Notes: generated by a model not told the origin, from the letters alone. A stretch of 43,996 bases of DNA from an uncultured cyanobacterium (GCA_937128595.1 CAKZMO010000655.1:1-43996), one strand, 5' to 3'; positions 1 to 11,021 are shown, counted from the stretch's first letter. Made by a program: numbers and translations.

Positions 1-1306
1 TGTCTGTAATAGTGGAGATATGAGAGTCTGTGATGGAATTCGAACCCATAAATTGATCTGTGGTGTTTGTGAAGAATCCGGTGATTTCTTCCTGCTTCGC
101 AAACCCAGTGACCCCAATGACAAATTGCCGAAATGTATTGTTGCCGACTCCTCGTGCTAGCGCCGACAAAGAATCGATTGCAATGCGAGACGGCTTGAAC
201 TCAGCAATCTCTGACTTGATAATTTGTAAGTGATCTTCAAGCCCTGCGGACTCTGGATATGCACAGATAATCTTCAGCAGTCCCTTGCTTTCCAACTCCT
301 CAAAGTCAATTCCCCAGGAAGAGGCGTTTCGGGAGAGCTGTGCTCGCGACTCTTCATAGGCAAACAGAATTGCGCGATCGCCTTTATTACAAGCATCCTG
401 AAGAAACTTGCTAACTAAAAGAGTTTTGCCCGTTCCTGTCGCTCCAGTTGCCAAAATAATGGAGTCCTTGAAAAATCCACCGCCACACATTTCGTCCAAG
501 GTTTGGACTCCCGAAGAGACTCGAACATTGGAGGAGCGTTGGGTCAGGCGCATAGCTCCCAATGGAAAAATGCTAACTCCATCATTGGTGATCGTGAATG
601 GATACTCCCCCTTCATGTGGGTTGTGCCCCGAAGTTTGAGGATTTCTATCGTACGACGACGACGTTCACCTTCTAGAACATTCCGTGCGATCATGACATT
701 GTCGGAAACAAATTCCTCGACCCCAAACCGAGCCACCGGGCCGTATTCTTCAATCCGCTCCGTTGTCATGATGGTAGTCACTCCCACCTGCTTCAGCCGC
801 GCAACTAGCCTAAAGATTTCACGCCGGACAATAGAAGCCGCATCATACTGCTGAAACAGCGCTGTGACTGAATCGATGGAAACTCGCTTCGCCTTATATT
901 TACGGATCGCGTATTGAATCCGCTCAATAATGGCAGAAAGATCAAAATTTCCAACCACATCTTGACCTTCAGGATCAGGAGAAGCATCCAGAATAAAAAG
1001 CTTACCCTGATCTACTAATTTCTGAATATTCCATCCAAAGCTATAGGCATTTTTGATAATATCAGCCGGAGATTCTTCGAACGTTACAAAAACTCCTGGC
1101 TCATCAAATTGGGTAATGCCGTTGTAGAGAAACTGAACAGCGAACAGTGTTTTACCTGTGCCGGATGTGCCACTAATCAGCGTTGTGCGAGCGACAGGCA
1201 AACCACCATGACTAATGTCATCAAACCCCTCAATCATGGTGCGAATCTTGTGCACGCCTTCGAATGAGGATTGTGTATCCTGTGAATCTTGACCGTTCTC
1301 TGGCAT
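1..1306 (-). CDS. kaiC: Circadian clock ATPase KaiC (3' end outside window)
   Basis: KaiC is the hexameric autokinase/autophosphatase and ATPase at the core of the cyanobacterial KaiABC clock. The first 435 codons are visible and the frame is still open at the window edge; the family is about 520 aa. The N-terminus aligns without gaps to Synechococcus elongatus KaiC, so numbering is shared. The CI domain has Walker A GTSGTGKT (46-53) and the catalytic Glu pair E77/E78; CII has GATGTGKT near 288-295. The phosphorylation residues T426, S431 and T432 lie in the last visible residues (SITDSHISTITD). The start at 1306 (ATG) has no clear Shine-Dalgarno. No kaiB-sized reading frame lies directly upstream, where kaiB sits in a standard kaiBC operon. 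Identity is very secure; clock activity is inferred from intact motifs. Confidence 0.97.
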   Translation of the reverse strand, partial: MPENGQDSQDTQSSFEGVHKIRTMIEGFDDISHGGLPVARTTLISGTSGTGKTLFAVQFLYNGITQFDEPGVFVTFEESPADIIKNAYSFGWNIQKLVDQGKLFILDASPDPEGQDVVGNFDLSAIIERIQYAIRKYKAKRVSIDSVTALFQQYDAASIVRREIFRLVARLKQVGVTTIMTTERIEEYGPVARFGVEEFVSDNVMIARNVLEGERRRRTIEILKLRGTTHMKGEYPFTITNDGVSIFPLGAMRLTQRSSNVRVSSGVQTLDEMCGGGFFKDSIILATGATGTGKTLLVSKFLQDACNKGDRAILFAYEESRAQLSRNASSWGIDFEELESKGLLKIICAYPESAGLEDHLQIIKSEIAEFKPSRIAIDSLSALARGVGNNTFRQFVIGVTGFAKQEEITGFFTNTTDQFMGSNSITDSHISTITD

Positions 1307-1738
1307 ATGGCTCAACGAATGTAAATCTGTTTGTAATTAACGGAGGTTTATCTTAAAAATTCATCACTTAGACAAGACGCTAAGGCAATCTCTATGCATC
1401 TTTGCTCATCGAATAAACGTCGTCATTTTATTCCGAACCATTGCATATCTTCTCATACCATCTTCATGCAATCATGCTTCTAGATGTTGTGTAGCTATAG
1501 TCAGCTTGTTTAGGACATAGACATCTTCATATCCTAAGGCTAATGGCTGTAGCTCGTAGATGGATTATTCATTCGGGTGAGTTCATCCGTTAAATTGTAA
1601 CCGCTTGATTGCCCCGATCAGGATGTTTAGGAAAGCGGCATTGTTCTAGTTTTCAGCACGATTTGCAACAAAGGTCGCTTCACTTAGATTTAATACTAAT
1701 TCATTCAGGATTGGAGACAAACAGAGCCATTTGAACCG
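1307..1738. other. Intergenic region between kaiC and the HAD gene
   Basis: No convincing coding sequence is present. On the minus strand a possible sigma-70 pair (TTGTCT, 17 nt, GATAAA) lies roughly 50-80 nt before the kaiC start and could serve as its promoter. A 6-bp inverted repeat (TTAGGA/TCCTAA) lies near 1510-1537. No kaiB or kaiA is seen. Confidence 0.5.
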
Positions 1739-2422
1739 CTATGGAAGCAGTGCCTGACGCTTTAGCCAAATGGCTCTTAACCCCGCAGCTTTCGCTCCTT
1801 CATAGTCTTCTTTGTAGCTGTCTCCAACATGCCAAGCCGCTTGTGGAAGACAGTCATGCTTCTTTAAAGCAATCTCAAAAATTTTGAAGTCGGGTTTCGC
1901 TGCACCTGCTTCGGTCGAAATGGTGATCGACGAAAAGAAGTCAGAGAGATTTAACACCTCGACAACTCGATGAATCCTGGAGTCGAAATTGGAAAGAATG
2001 CCCAGGTCTACGTCTTGGCTTTTCCAGTGATGTAGAGCGGAGAGAGTATCAGGATAGACCTCCCAAGGTTCTGCCGTAGCAAATAGGGCATAGAGTTTGT
2101 CGAAAAACTGGTCAAAATCGGTGAACGATTCAATGACTCCAGCTTGATCGAAAGTTTCAATGGCGATCGCCTTCCACCATTCAAACTCACGATGAGGAAT
2201 AGTCGTGATGTCCACGCCCGGAAATGTCATGGGTGGAGCCTTTCGAAAGCTCTGAAAAAAGGCATGATTGAGCACATCTGCCCCCGCTTCTACCCCGTAT
2301 GAATGAGCGAGTGACGAGTAGACCTCGCCCACACTTCCCTTTACCCCAAAGAGGGTTCCAACTGCATCAAAAAAAATTACTTTTGGGAAAGGTGGCTGAG
2401 ATGGAATAGTCATGTTTGTCAA
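1739..2422 (-). CDS. HAD-superfamily hydrolase, REG-2-like subclass IA
   Basis: A 227-aa haloacid-dehalogenase-fold protein. Motif I near residues 19-23 reads DAVGT, so the nucleophile Asp19 is present but the usual second Asp (general acid/base, DxDxT) is Val21. This substitution is typical of REG-2/HDHD3-like members. Motif II (LSNF), the motif III Lys (AAKPDF) and the motif IV acids (HVGDSYKEDYEGA) follow in order, with a helical cap between motifs I and II. The start codon overlaps the ndbB stop in an ATGA arrangement (2419-2422), implying translational coupling to ndbB. The substrate is unknown; without the second Asp, phosphatase activity may be weak or altered. Confidence 0.88.
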   Translation of the reverse strand: MTNMTIPSQPPFPKVIFFDAVGTLFGVKGSVGEVYSSLAHSYGVEAGADVLNHAFFQSFRKAPPMTFPGVDITTIPHREFEWWKAIAIETFDQAGVIESFTDFDQFFDKLYALFATAEPWEVYPDTLSALHHWKSQDVDLGILSNFDSRIHRVVEVLNLSDFFSSITISTEAGAAKPDFKIFEIALKKHDCLPQAAWHVGDSYKEDYEGAKAAGLRAIWLKRQALLP

Positions 2423-3624
2423 AGCGCCAGCAAATCACGCACGGGTTTGGCAATCCAGTTTAATCCTACTTTGATTTGATGGTCGAGGGTTGGCATCCGG
2501 TAGAGGTAGGCCAATCGGCGCGCAATATGGGCGGCTGAGCCTTCTAAGGTGATGCCTAGCCCAGCCAGCGTTGCCGTGTCTGTTCCTAGGGTCATCATTT
2601 CGCCAAGATGCTGATATCGAAAGGGTAGGAGCGATCGCCCCGTTGCCAGCGCCCAGATATTCCAAGCAGCATATTGAGCCTGTTGCAAGGCCGCTTGCGC
2701 CGTTGTGGGTACGGTTTGTCCAGTGGCGTCTCGACAATCGGCGAGGTCGCCCAAGGCAAAGATGTCTGGATGGTCTACCACCTGAAGCATCGAGGTAGTG
2801 TTCACTTGTTGGCGATCGTTGCAAGGCAAGGGAAGTTGAGTAATCACTTCTGCCACCTTAGTTCCTACCGTCCACAAGAGAACATCGACCGGAATAGTAT
2901 CCTCTTGCCCTTTATATTCAAGGGTCATCGAATCAGCGTTGATAGCCGTGATGGTCGTCTCTAGGTCAATCCAGACGCCTCGATTGTCCAACGCTTCTTC
3001 AGCAGTCTTGCGGTTGAACTCTGGGGAAGTTCTTAAAATTTGGTCGGCTTTTTCTACAATACGAATCCGACCGCGATCGCCCAGTCGCTCTGCAAGCTTA
3101 CAGGCTAACTCGACTCCGCTATAACCCCCTCCCGCAATCGCCACCCGAATCTTTTCGATATCAGATTCTTCAAGCTCTCGTAGTCGTTCCTCTAGACGAT
3201 AGGCGTCTGCAATGGTGCGAAAGGGAATCGCGTGTTCCTCAGCACCAGGCACAAAATGTAGGGGCGTTTCGCCTCCCAACGCTAGAACGAGATAGTCGTA
3301 ACGAATTTCTGGAGCACCCTGAAGACGCACAGTCTTGTTTTCCAGATCAATGGAGTCAACAGCAGATTGCTGAAAGTGAATTCCGGTGTTGGCTAATAGC
3401 TCTGGGTAAGGGGGCGCGATTTCCCAAGTTTGTAGCTCTCCGGTTAGCAGCTCATAGAGCAATGGAGCAAATAGAAAGCGATCGCGCTGATCGACTAGCG
3501 TGATGTTAGGACGCTGAGACGATTGCCACGAATATTGAGTCAAGTTAAGAGCAGTGTAAAGACCGCCAAATCCTCCCCCGAGGACACAGATATGAGGGTT
3601 ATTAGGCGAAGTAGCCTGTGTCAT
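2419..3624 (-). CDS. ndbB: Type II NAD(P)H dehydrogenase, NdbB-type (demethylphylloquinone reductase)
   Basis: A 401-aa single-subunit flavoprotein NAD(P)H:quinone oxidoreductase. The N-terminal FAD Rossmann motif GGGFGG (residues 16-21) and the second dinucleotide motif AGGGYSGVE near 164 are clear, followed by a C-terminal FAD contact around FALGDLADCRD. The segment RFLFAPLLYELLTGELQTWE matches the NdbB branch rather than NdbA/NdbC. In Synechocystis and Arabidopsis that branch reduces demethylphylloquinone before the final methylation of vitamin K1 synthesis; this role is taken from the family. It is membrane-associated at the thylakoid or plasma membrane without transmembrane helices. The HAD gene downstream overlaps it by 4 nt. 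The subgroup rests on recalled similarity, so a respiratory NDH-2 role remains possible. Confidence 0.88.
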   Translation of the reverse strand: MTQATSPNNPHICVLGGGFGGLYTALNLTQYSWQSSQRPNITLVDQRDRFLFAPLLYELLTGELQTWEIAPPYPELLANTGIHFQQSAVDSIDLENKTVRLQGAPEIRYDYLVLALGGETPLHFVPGAEEHAIPFRTIADAYRLEERLRELEESDIEKIRVAIAGGGYSGVELACKLAERLGDRGRIRIVEKADQILRTSPEFNRKTAEEALDNRGVWIDLETTITAINADSMTLEYKGQEDTIPVDVLLWTVGTKVAEVITQLPLPCNDRQQVNTTSMLQVVDHPDIFALGDLADCRDATGQTVPTTAQAALQQAQYAAWNIWALATGRSLLPFRYQHLGEMMTLGTDTATLAGLGITLEGSAAHIARRLAYLYRMPTLDHQIKVGLNWIAKPVRDLLAL

Positions 3625-3810
3625 GGCATGTCAGGGCAATAAACAGCATCATTTCCCAGCATAGTTCAGTCCCACCAGAGTAGGAGAACACCATAGGGAT
3701 CATCCTCATTCTGCAACTGCAGCGCAGCGTTTCGCTTCTTCTGATAGAGAGACATTGCTAACGTGCTTAAGACGCTGCACAGCAACAATTGCCTCAGCAG
3801 TCCCTCAACA

Positions 3811-3844
3811 ATTAAAAGCTAAAACAAATTAAAAGCTAAAACAC
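3811..3844. repeat. 17-bp tandem duplication, intergenic
   Basis: Two head-to-tail copies of ATTAAAAGCTAAAACAA (3811-3827 and 3828-3844) differ only at the last base. They lie between ndbB and the pentapeptide gene, 3' of the latter. Similar short duplications occur at 11022, 11539 and 26037. Confidence 0.85.
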
Positions 3845-3895
3845 ATCCTCGCTAATGATTGAGCAATCGCGATTAGCCTGCCTACACAATCGCTA

Positions 3896-4531
3896 TCAAC
3901 ATTCCAAAGACTCTCGAGTGTCAGCCCCGGTAATGGGATTTGTCCCTGATGCTCGTTTGCATAAGTCGAAGAGCTGTTCTCGATCGATGGCTGAGTATGT
4001 AAAATCAGCTCCTTCAATCTTGGTGTTTTTGAGGCGAGACATCAGCAACATCGTGGAGTTGAGGTTTGCATCTGTCAAATCAGCATCCGTGAGGTTAGTC
4101 ACATACATGATGGCATCGCTCAGGTCAGCTCTTTGTAGGTTTGCTCCGCGCAAGTTGACCCCATTGAAGACAGCACCACGTAAATCAGCATCACTAAAAT
4201 CAGCATCGCCCAAATCAGTACCGCTCAACTCAAGCTGAACTAGACTTTGGCCTGAAAAATCTTTGTTGTCAGTGTCAAGACTGTCTTGAACTTTAATCAC
4301 CGACGAACTAGCGGCGATCGCCAGAGGATGAGTCAGGTTGACCTCTATCATCATGCTGGACATGACCCAGATCATCGCCGTACAGACAAGAACCAATATT
4401 TTCGCGATTAGTTTGCTGCCATTGCGATAAATACCTGCGTGCATACGAAAAGACCTATTAGAAAAAATGCGTTGCATATCGCCCATGCCTTTAACTTGTC
4501 TGACGTTGGCCTTCAAATCGTAATGTAACAT
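3896..4531 (-). CDS. Pentapeptide-repeat protein, probably exported to the thylakoid lumen or periplasm
   Basis: A 211-aa protein. Residues 41-62 form one hydrophobic segment preceded by basic residues, and an A-x-A type site (AIA|A) follows near 71-74, consistent with a signal peptide. Residues about 88-180 are tandem A(D/N)LXX pentapeptides that would form a right-handed quadrilateral beta-helix. The C-terminal block LCKRASGTNPITGADTRESL ends in Cys; Cys191 and Cys211 are placed like the disulfide pair of lumenal pentapeptide proteins such as Rfr and plant TL15/TL17. Function in this family is unknown. The first ATG (4531) is used, but Met16, Met19 or Met30 would give a more ordinary signal peptide. 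It is monocistronic, with typA divergent upstream. Confidence 0.8.
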   Translation of the reverse strand: MLHYDLKANVRQVKGMGDMQRIFSNRSFRMHAGIYRNGSKLIAKILVLVCTAMIWVMSSMMIEVNLTHPLAIAASSSVIKVQDSLDTDNKDFSGQSLVQLELSGTDLGDADFSDADLRGAVFNGVNLRGANLQRADLSDAIMYVTNLTDADLTDANLNSTMLLMSRLKNTKIEGADFTYSAIDREQLFDLCKRASGTNPITGADTRESLEC

Positions 4532-4650
4532 TTCTTTGCGTCACTTCTTCGCTTTCTCATAGGCTCCTTCAATCGAGACCAGAATTGTTGATTCAGCTAC
4601 AGTTGAAGCTGACGGGGTAGTTTTCCTCATCTTGTGATGCCGCAACTTTT

Positions 4651-4679
4651 TTGAGCAAGGATTAGGATAGGATTATTAA
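4651..4679 (+). promoter_or_regulatory. Candidate sigma-70 promoter for typA
   Basis: TTGAGC (4651-4656), a 17-nt spacer and TATTAA (4674-4679) precede typA by about 135 nt and face it. The match to consensus is moderate. Confidence 0.35.
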
Positions 4680-4813
4680 GGTTTCTTCACAGATGTCGTC
4701 AAATTCGAGATGAAGGCTCTTGCACCCGGTAGAAAGGGTAAGCAGCCCTGGCTCATCCTGTGTCTTTATCTAAGATTTCCTAGCCACTATTCGTTCTATC
4801 CAGGTCTTCACCC

Positions 4814-6604
<1,791 letters not shown>

Positions 6605-7064
6605 GTTTTGAAATCAGCTCTTGTGCTTAGAGAGAAGAAACTAACGGCTTTTTCATAGAAAGCGCTGAATGGATTGACCTGAGTCAATAAGAACGCTCAG
6701 ACCCATGACTGTGTATGAATCGCGTACATTGTCATGGGTTTTCTGTAGGGCTTACGAAATAACGACTGGGCGATCGCCTCAGAATAGGACATTAAGTAAT
6801 ATGAGGGGTGAAACCCTGCAGGAGGCTGGGGCATACTAGACTAAATATCTTCTTTGCTGTTTCAGGACGGTTTCAATCGTTTTGTAGGTTTTTCTCTCGT
6901 TTGATCGGAGTGAAACAAAGTCGTCTACAAGGGTTGCTTTCAACAGTTCTAGCGGTTTCAAGAACATATATCGTCTAGTTTCTTGGTCAATGTGGCTTTG
7001 TCTATTTCGATGACTGCTGTAGGTGCACTTCCTCCCTCTCTGGCCTCGGTCAGATACAACACTC
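6605..7064. other. Intergenic region after typA
   Basis: Holds the typA terminator (6701-6743). From about 6800 there is a non-coding stretch with a small hairpin, GGGTGAAACCC. A reading frame on the minus strand (6836-7066) has no recognisable features. No RNA gene was recognised. Confidence 0.5.
6701..6743 (+). terminator. Intrinsic terminator of typA
   Basis: Perfect 9-bp stem ACCCATGAC (6701-6709) and GTCATGGGT (6731-6739), 21-nt loop, followed by TTTTC. It lies about 100 nt after the typA stop. Confidence 0.7.
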
Positions 7065-7877
7065 ATGGTTCAGAATCAGTCGATCCTACATTTATCTAAT
7101 CCCAGCAGTTCACAGAGTGCCAAGACCTATCAGCAGGCAGGGCCTCGGCTTCAGGCAGCAGCGGCACCGCATTCCTCTAACCCGAAGCCATGGACACATC
7201 ATGGCTATGCTCTTCTGGAAACTGGGAAAAAGCAAGAGGCGATCGCCAGCTTCAACAAAGCCCTTCATCTCGCCCCCGACTGCGGCTTTGCTTGGCATGG
7301 CAAAGGATTGGCGTTTGCAAAATTATTTCAATATGAAGACGCTCTGGAGTGCTTTCAAGCCGCTCTTTCTCTCAATCCCAAAGATGGACAAGTCTGGTAC
7401 AACCAAGGGACAGCGCTCAATCGTCTTCAGCGTTATCGAGATGCGATTCAAAGCTTTGATCGGGCGATCGCCATCAAGCCTCATGACCATCGAGCTTGGT
7501 TCAATCGAGCGAAGGCTCTGGGCGCGCTAAAACTCTATCGCTCTACCCTGGAAAGTCTGCATCAAGCTATCGAAGTCAAACCCGATTGTTATTACGCCTT
7601 GAATTATCAAGGCCTCGTTCTAGCCAAGCTGCGGCAATATAAACGGGCGATCGCCAGCTTTGAGCGCTCCATTGAAGTGGTTGCCCAAAATCCGAGTGCT
7701 TGGTTTGGAAAAGCTAGAGTATATGCCCTTCAGGGCGACATCAATTTAGCAGTTCGAAGCCTTTCTCATACATTCAAGCTAAGTCCTCATCTGTACCGTG
7801 TCATTGTTCAGACCGACGAAGATTTTCAGCCCCTTCATCAGCATCCTTCTTTTCAGCGGCTACTCCGCCAGGATTGA
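7065..7877 (+). CDS. Tetratricopeptide-repeat protein (TPR copy 1)
   Basis: A 270-aa protein of about five to six consecutive TPRs (W-x2-G-x2-L/A...P signature, for example AWHGKGLAFAKLFQYEDALE and VWYNQGTALNRLQRYRDAIQ). A conserved end cap, SPHLYRVIVQTDEDF, precedes HPSFQRLL. It is a soluble scaffold with no catalytic motif, signal peptide or membrane segment. The ATG at 7065 is preferred; an upstream GTG at 7023 would add 14 unlike residues, and neither has a good ribosome-binding site. A paralogue with the same architecture lies 96 nt downstream. Partners are unknown. Confidence 0.85.
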   Translation: MVQNQSILHLSNPSSSQSAKTYQQAGPRLQAAAAPHSSNPKPWTHHGYALLETGKKQEAIASFNKALHLAPDCGFAWHGKGLAFAKLFQYEDALECFQAALSLNPKDGQVWYNQGTALNRLQRYRDAIQSFDRAIAIKPHDHRAWFNRAKALGALKLYRSTLESLHQAIEVKPDCYYALNYQGLVLAKLRQYKRAIASFERSIEVVAQNPSAWFGKARVYALQGDINLAVRSLSHTFKLSPHLYRVIVQTDEDFQPLHQHPSFQRLLRQD

Positions 7878-7973
7878 CGCTTTGCCTACCTTCTCTCTGG
7901 CATAAAAGTCAGTCCTTATCTGTTCGTTTCTCTTTTCCTCCTTCCACGATCGAAGAATTGGTTAGATACCGCT

Positions 7974-8795
7974 ATGGAACCCCAACATGACTCTCAAACA
8001 TGGTTTGGACAAGCTAGTTCCTTATACAAAGCGGGTCGATATAGAGGTGCGGTCGCCAAATTTGACAAGTTTTTGCAAGCACATCCCGAAAGCTATGAAG
8101 CTTGGACTATACGCGGCTATGCTCTGAATCACCTACATGCAACTTCAGAAGCAATTCACAGCTTTGAAAAAGCAATTTCCGTTCATCCAAAACATTCTTT
8201 AGCCTGGCACGGAAAAGGATTAGCCTACGTTGAATTGGAAGCCTACGAGCAGGCCATCGATAGCTTTGAGCGGGCCGTTCGACACAATCCACAAGACTAC
8301 AAAGCTTGGTACAACCAGGGAAAAGCTTTGCTTTGTCTCGACAAACATCGAGAAGCGACTCGTTGCTTTAAAACCGCGATTGAACTAAAACCAGTTGATT
8401 ATCGCGCCTGGTATTACCAAGGTTTTGCTTTAGCGACGCTTCGACGCTTCGATGAGGCGCTCGACAGCCTTAACACTGCTGTGACCCTAAAGCCTCAGTG
8501 TGATTATGCTTGGAGCTATCGAGGTCTAGTGCTGCGAAAACTGGAGCGCTATCCTGAAGCAATCCACAGTTTTGAACAGGCTGTGAAATACAAATCCGAC
8601 AACTCTAATGCTTGGTATGGTCAGGCTCGTACATATGCAGACATGGGTGAGGTTGAGCTGACATTGCAGTGTCTTCACCGAGCGTTGCAACTCAGCCCCA
8701 ATCTCTATCGAGTTCTAGCAAGAACTGATACAGCGTTTGATGCCATTCGGCAGGACGTCCAATTTCAAGCACTTTTGCAAGACTGCACGGCTTGA
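7974..8795 (+). CDS. Tetratricopeptide-repeat protein (TPR copy 2)
   Basis: A 273-aa TPR protein with six to seven repeats (for example AWHGKGLAYVELEAYEQAID and AWYNQGKALLCLDKHREATR) and the same end cap as its neighbour (SPNLYRVLARTDTAFDAI, then VQFQALL). The shared order, spacing and end cap indicate a tandem duplication of the upstream gene followed by strong divergence. There is no signal peptide or enzymatic domain. Probably a protein-protein adaptor; the ligand is unknown. Confidence 0.88.
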   Translation: MEPQHDSQTWFGQASSLYKAGRYRGAVAKFDKFLQAHPESYEAWTIRGYALNHLHATSEAIHSFEKAISVHPKHSLAWHGKGLAYVELEAYEQAIDSFERAVRHNPQDYKAWYNQGKALLCLDKHREATRCFKTAIELKPVDYRAWYYQGFALATLRRFDEALDSLNTAVTLKPQCDYAWSYRGLVLRKLERYPEAIHSFEQAVKYKSDNSNAWYGQARTYADMGEVELTLQCLHRALQLSPNLYRVLARTDTAFDAIRQDVQFQALLQDCTA

Positions 8796-8976
8796 CGTGA
8801 GATCCTGGGGTCAATTTTCTGGTTGCTCCCAAGGCTCGATTGAGCGTTCCTTAATCATTCATAAATCATTCACATCAAAAGTTTGGGGATGGCGCTGCAA
8901 GAGAATCACGGACAAGTCATCCTGGTTTTGGGAACTCTGGACAAGAAAATAATGTTGCATCATCGTTGGAGTGCTT

Positions 8977-9471
8977 ATGAAGAATCAGACTATCAAATTT
9001 TTGACCCAGGAAGTTCTTGATAACCAAGCAAAAGCAGCGGCGATCGCCCCCCGATTACGCAAGAACTACAACCTTCATCACGAAGCCGAACGCGTACAAA
9101 GGTTTGTCAACGTACTGCAACCCGGCACGTATGTTCGCCCCCACTGCCATGATCGCGATGAAACCGTCAATGGATTTGAGCTATTTGTGGTGCTGCAAGG
9201 CGAAGTTGCTCTGATGGTATTTGATGAACAGGGCAACATACAAACCGCTTTCCGAATCTGCGACGGTGGGGATGTGCATGGAGTCGAGCTGCCAGAAGGC
9301 GTCTTTCACACGCTAGTTGCCCTTGCTCCCGATAGCGTCATTCTTGAGATCAAAGAAGGACCTTACGACCGCCAAAGCGATAAGGTTTTTCTCAATCAGT
9401 TTCCTCAAGAAGGAACCCCTGAAGCGGCGGTTCAGGTTGTTCAATGGGAACAGTATCTTTGCGAAGCCTAG
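8977..9471 (+). CDS. WbuC-family cupin-fold metalloprotein
   Basis: A 164-aa single-domain cupin. The metal-binding motif lies in RPHCHDRDETVNGFELFVVL (two His and a Glu), with a later His in GVFHTLVALAPDSVILE. The combination KEGPYD, preceded by an N-terminal motif ending in R-x-R-x-N-x-N-x-H, is typical of WbuC proteins, first named from O-antigen clusters; the reaction is not established. ATG at 8977 is chosen because GGAG (8968-8971) sits 5 nt upstream; a GTG at 8971 overlaps that site. There are no polysaccharide genes nearby, so the role here is open. Confidence 0.85.
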   Translation: MKNQTIKFLTQEVLDNQAKAAAIAPRLRKNYNLHHEAERVQRFVNVLQPGTYVRPHCHDRDETVNGFELFVVLQGEVALMVFDEQGNIQTAFRICDGGDVHGVELPEGVFHTLVALAPDSVILEIKEGPYDRQSDKVFLNQFPQEGTPEAAVQVVQWEQYLCEA

Positions 9472-9651
9472 CCTCAACTCCGATTCTTCGCTGTCAACCT
9501 TAGAAAGCGGAGCGGACTGATAATCGGCATCAGCTTCTTTAGCTGCGAGCGGTTCAAAACAGGTCTCCTGAAGCTGTGTACCCGTAATCACTCAAGTTTT
9601 GAGTAAGAGTAAGATTCTGAACGCGTCCCAAATACAATAGCGTCCGAGATT

Positions 9652-10758
9652 TTAGCCCACCCTAGACGAAACCTTGCTGTTTTGCACCACTTCCGTTTCA
9701 GATAGATCTGTAGAAGCATCTCCATTCTGGGACTGGTCATTTTCTTTGATAGCTTCCGCTAGAGATTTTCCTTCAATCTCTGTCAGGCGAATAAATTCGG
9801 CAAACTGATGCATCAGGTCTGGATTGCGCCAACCTTTATCGGTCTCTTCCTGCATGAGCTGAAGAGATTCTGCGGGAGTAAAAGCAACTTTGTAGGGGCG
9901 CTCGCTGGTTAGCGCGTCGTAAATATCAATAATTTGAAAAATCTGCGCTAGGACAGGAATTTCACGGCCTACAAGCTTATCTGGGTAGCCTGACCCATCC
10001 CATCGCTCGTGGTGATGGCGAATAATTGGCAATACACCACGCATCGTCCGAAGTGGACGGCAAATGGCTTCACCGATGATGACGTGCTGACGCATGGTTT
10101 CCCATTCTTCATTGCTCAGCTTGCCACGCTTTAACAACACACTGTCTGGAATGCCAACTTTCCCAATATCGTGGAGATACCCTCCCCACATAAGATTGCG
10201 AATTTCAGGACGAGGCAGTTTCAGGAACTTACCAAAGGCTTCTCCCCGCTGAATCAGGCGATCGCAGTGATCTCCTGTGTTGGGATCACGACTCTCAACG
10301 GTGCGAGCGATCGAGAGTAACACCTGTTCTGCGTGGTCTAAATCTTCGTTGAGTCGTTTTTGTCGAACAAGAGACTTAACACGTGCTGAAAGCTCAAGCT
10401 GGTCGAACGGCTTCGTCAAAAAGTCATCACCACCCGCTTCAATGCCTCTGAGGCGCGATCGCCGATCGTTAAGCGCTGTGATAAAGATGACAGGGATAAG
10501 ACGAGTGTGCTCATCTTCTTTCAACCGACGGCAGACCTCAAAGCCATCCATACCTGGCATCATGACGTCGAGAAGAATTAGATCGAGAGACAAACTCGCA
10601 ACGCTTTCCAATGCGCTAATCCCGCTGTCTGCTTCGATAACTTCGTATCCCTCAACTGAAAGCAGCGCAACCGCAGTCATGCGACTGGAGGGATGATCGT
10701 CAACAACAAGAATTCTCGGACATTCAGGCTCAAAGCGGTTCACATTCAAAGCTCTCAA
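9652..10758 (-). CDS. Response regulator with HD-GYP output domain (putative cyclic-di-GMP phosphodiesterase)
   Basis: A 368-aa protein. The N-terminal receiver has the acidic pair D20/D21, phospho-acceptor D64 (LLDVMMPG) and K117 (LTKPFD). An HD-GYP domain follows: HD pair H196/D197 in YLHDIGKVGIPD, the HHHER segment (248-252), and GYP (257-259) in DGSGYPDKL. All metal-ligand motifs look intact, so hydrolysis of c-di-GMP is plausible from family knowledge. The C-terminal 45 residues are low-complexity and hydrophilic. No kinase gene is adjacent, so this is an orphan regulator. The ATG at 10758 is used. Confidence 0.93.
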   Translation of the reverse strand: MRALNVNRFEPECPRILVVDDHPSSRMTAVALLSVEGYEVIEADSGISALESVASLSLDLILLDVMMPGMDGFEVCRRLKEDEHTRLIPVIFITALNDRRSRLRGIEAGGDDFLTKPFDQLELSARVKSLVRQKRLNEDLDHAEQVLLSIARTVESRDPNTGDHCDRLIQRGEAFGKFLKLPRPEIRNLMWGGYLHDIGKVGIPDSVLLKRGKLSNEEWETMRQHVIIGEAICRPLRTMRGVLPIIRHHHERWDGSGYPDKLVGREIPVLAQIFQIIDIYDALTSERPYKVAFTPAESLQLMQEETDKGWRNPDLMHQFAEFIRLTEIEGKSLAEAIKENDQSQNGDASTDLSETEVVQNSKVSSRVG

Positions 10759-11021
10759 TCCGTCATTAGATACAATCGTTACAGATTCAGCCAGTACAGT
10801 ATGGAGATTAACAACAGTGTGGATATTAACAAATGTCAGAAGTCCGATCTCAGATTATTTCCTGTGAACAATGATAACGCGTCCAACTCAAGCTCATTTT
10901 GATGAATTGAGCCTAGATGACACATCGTCACATAATTCATACGAGATGGATGACTCCATAGGGATAGTGTTCCCATCTGCTATCCAGTATCGGACAATAT
11001 CAAGAGTGTCCTAGAGGTTGC

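Noticed and set aside
230-987. Frames of 62 and 148 aa on the plus strand and 60 aa on the minus strand inside kaiC
   Set aside because: They are antisense or out-of-frame shadows of a fully conserved kaiC reading frame.
9313-9591. 92-aa minus-strand frame overlapping the 3' end of the cupin gene
   Set aside because: Mostly antisense to a conserved coding region, no recognisable domain and no ribosome-binding site.
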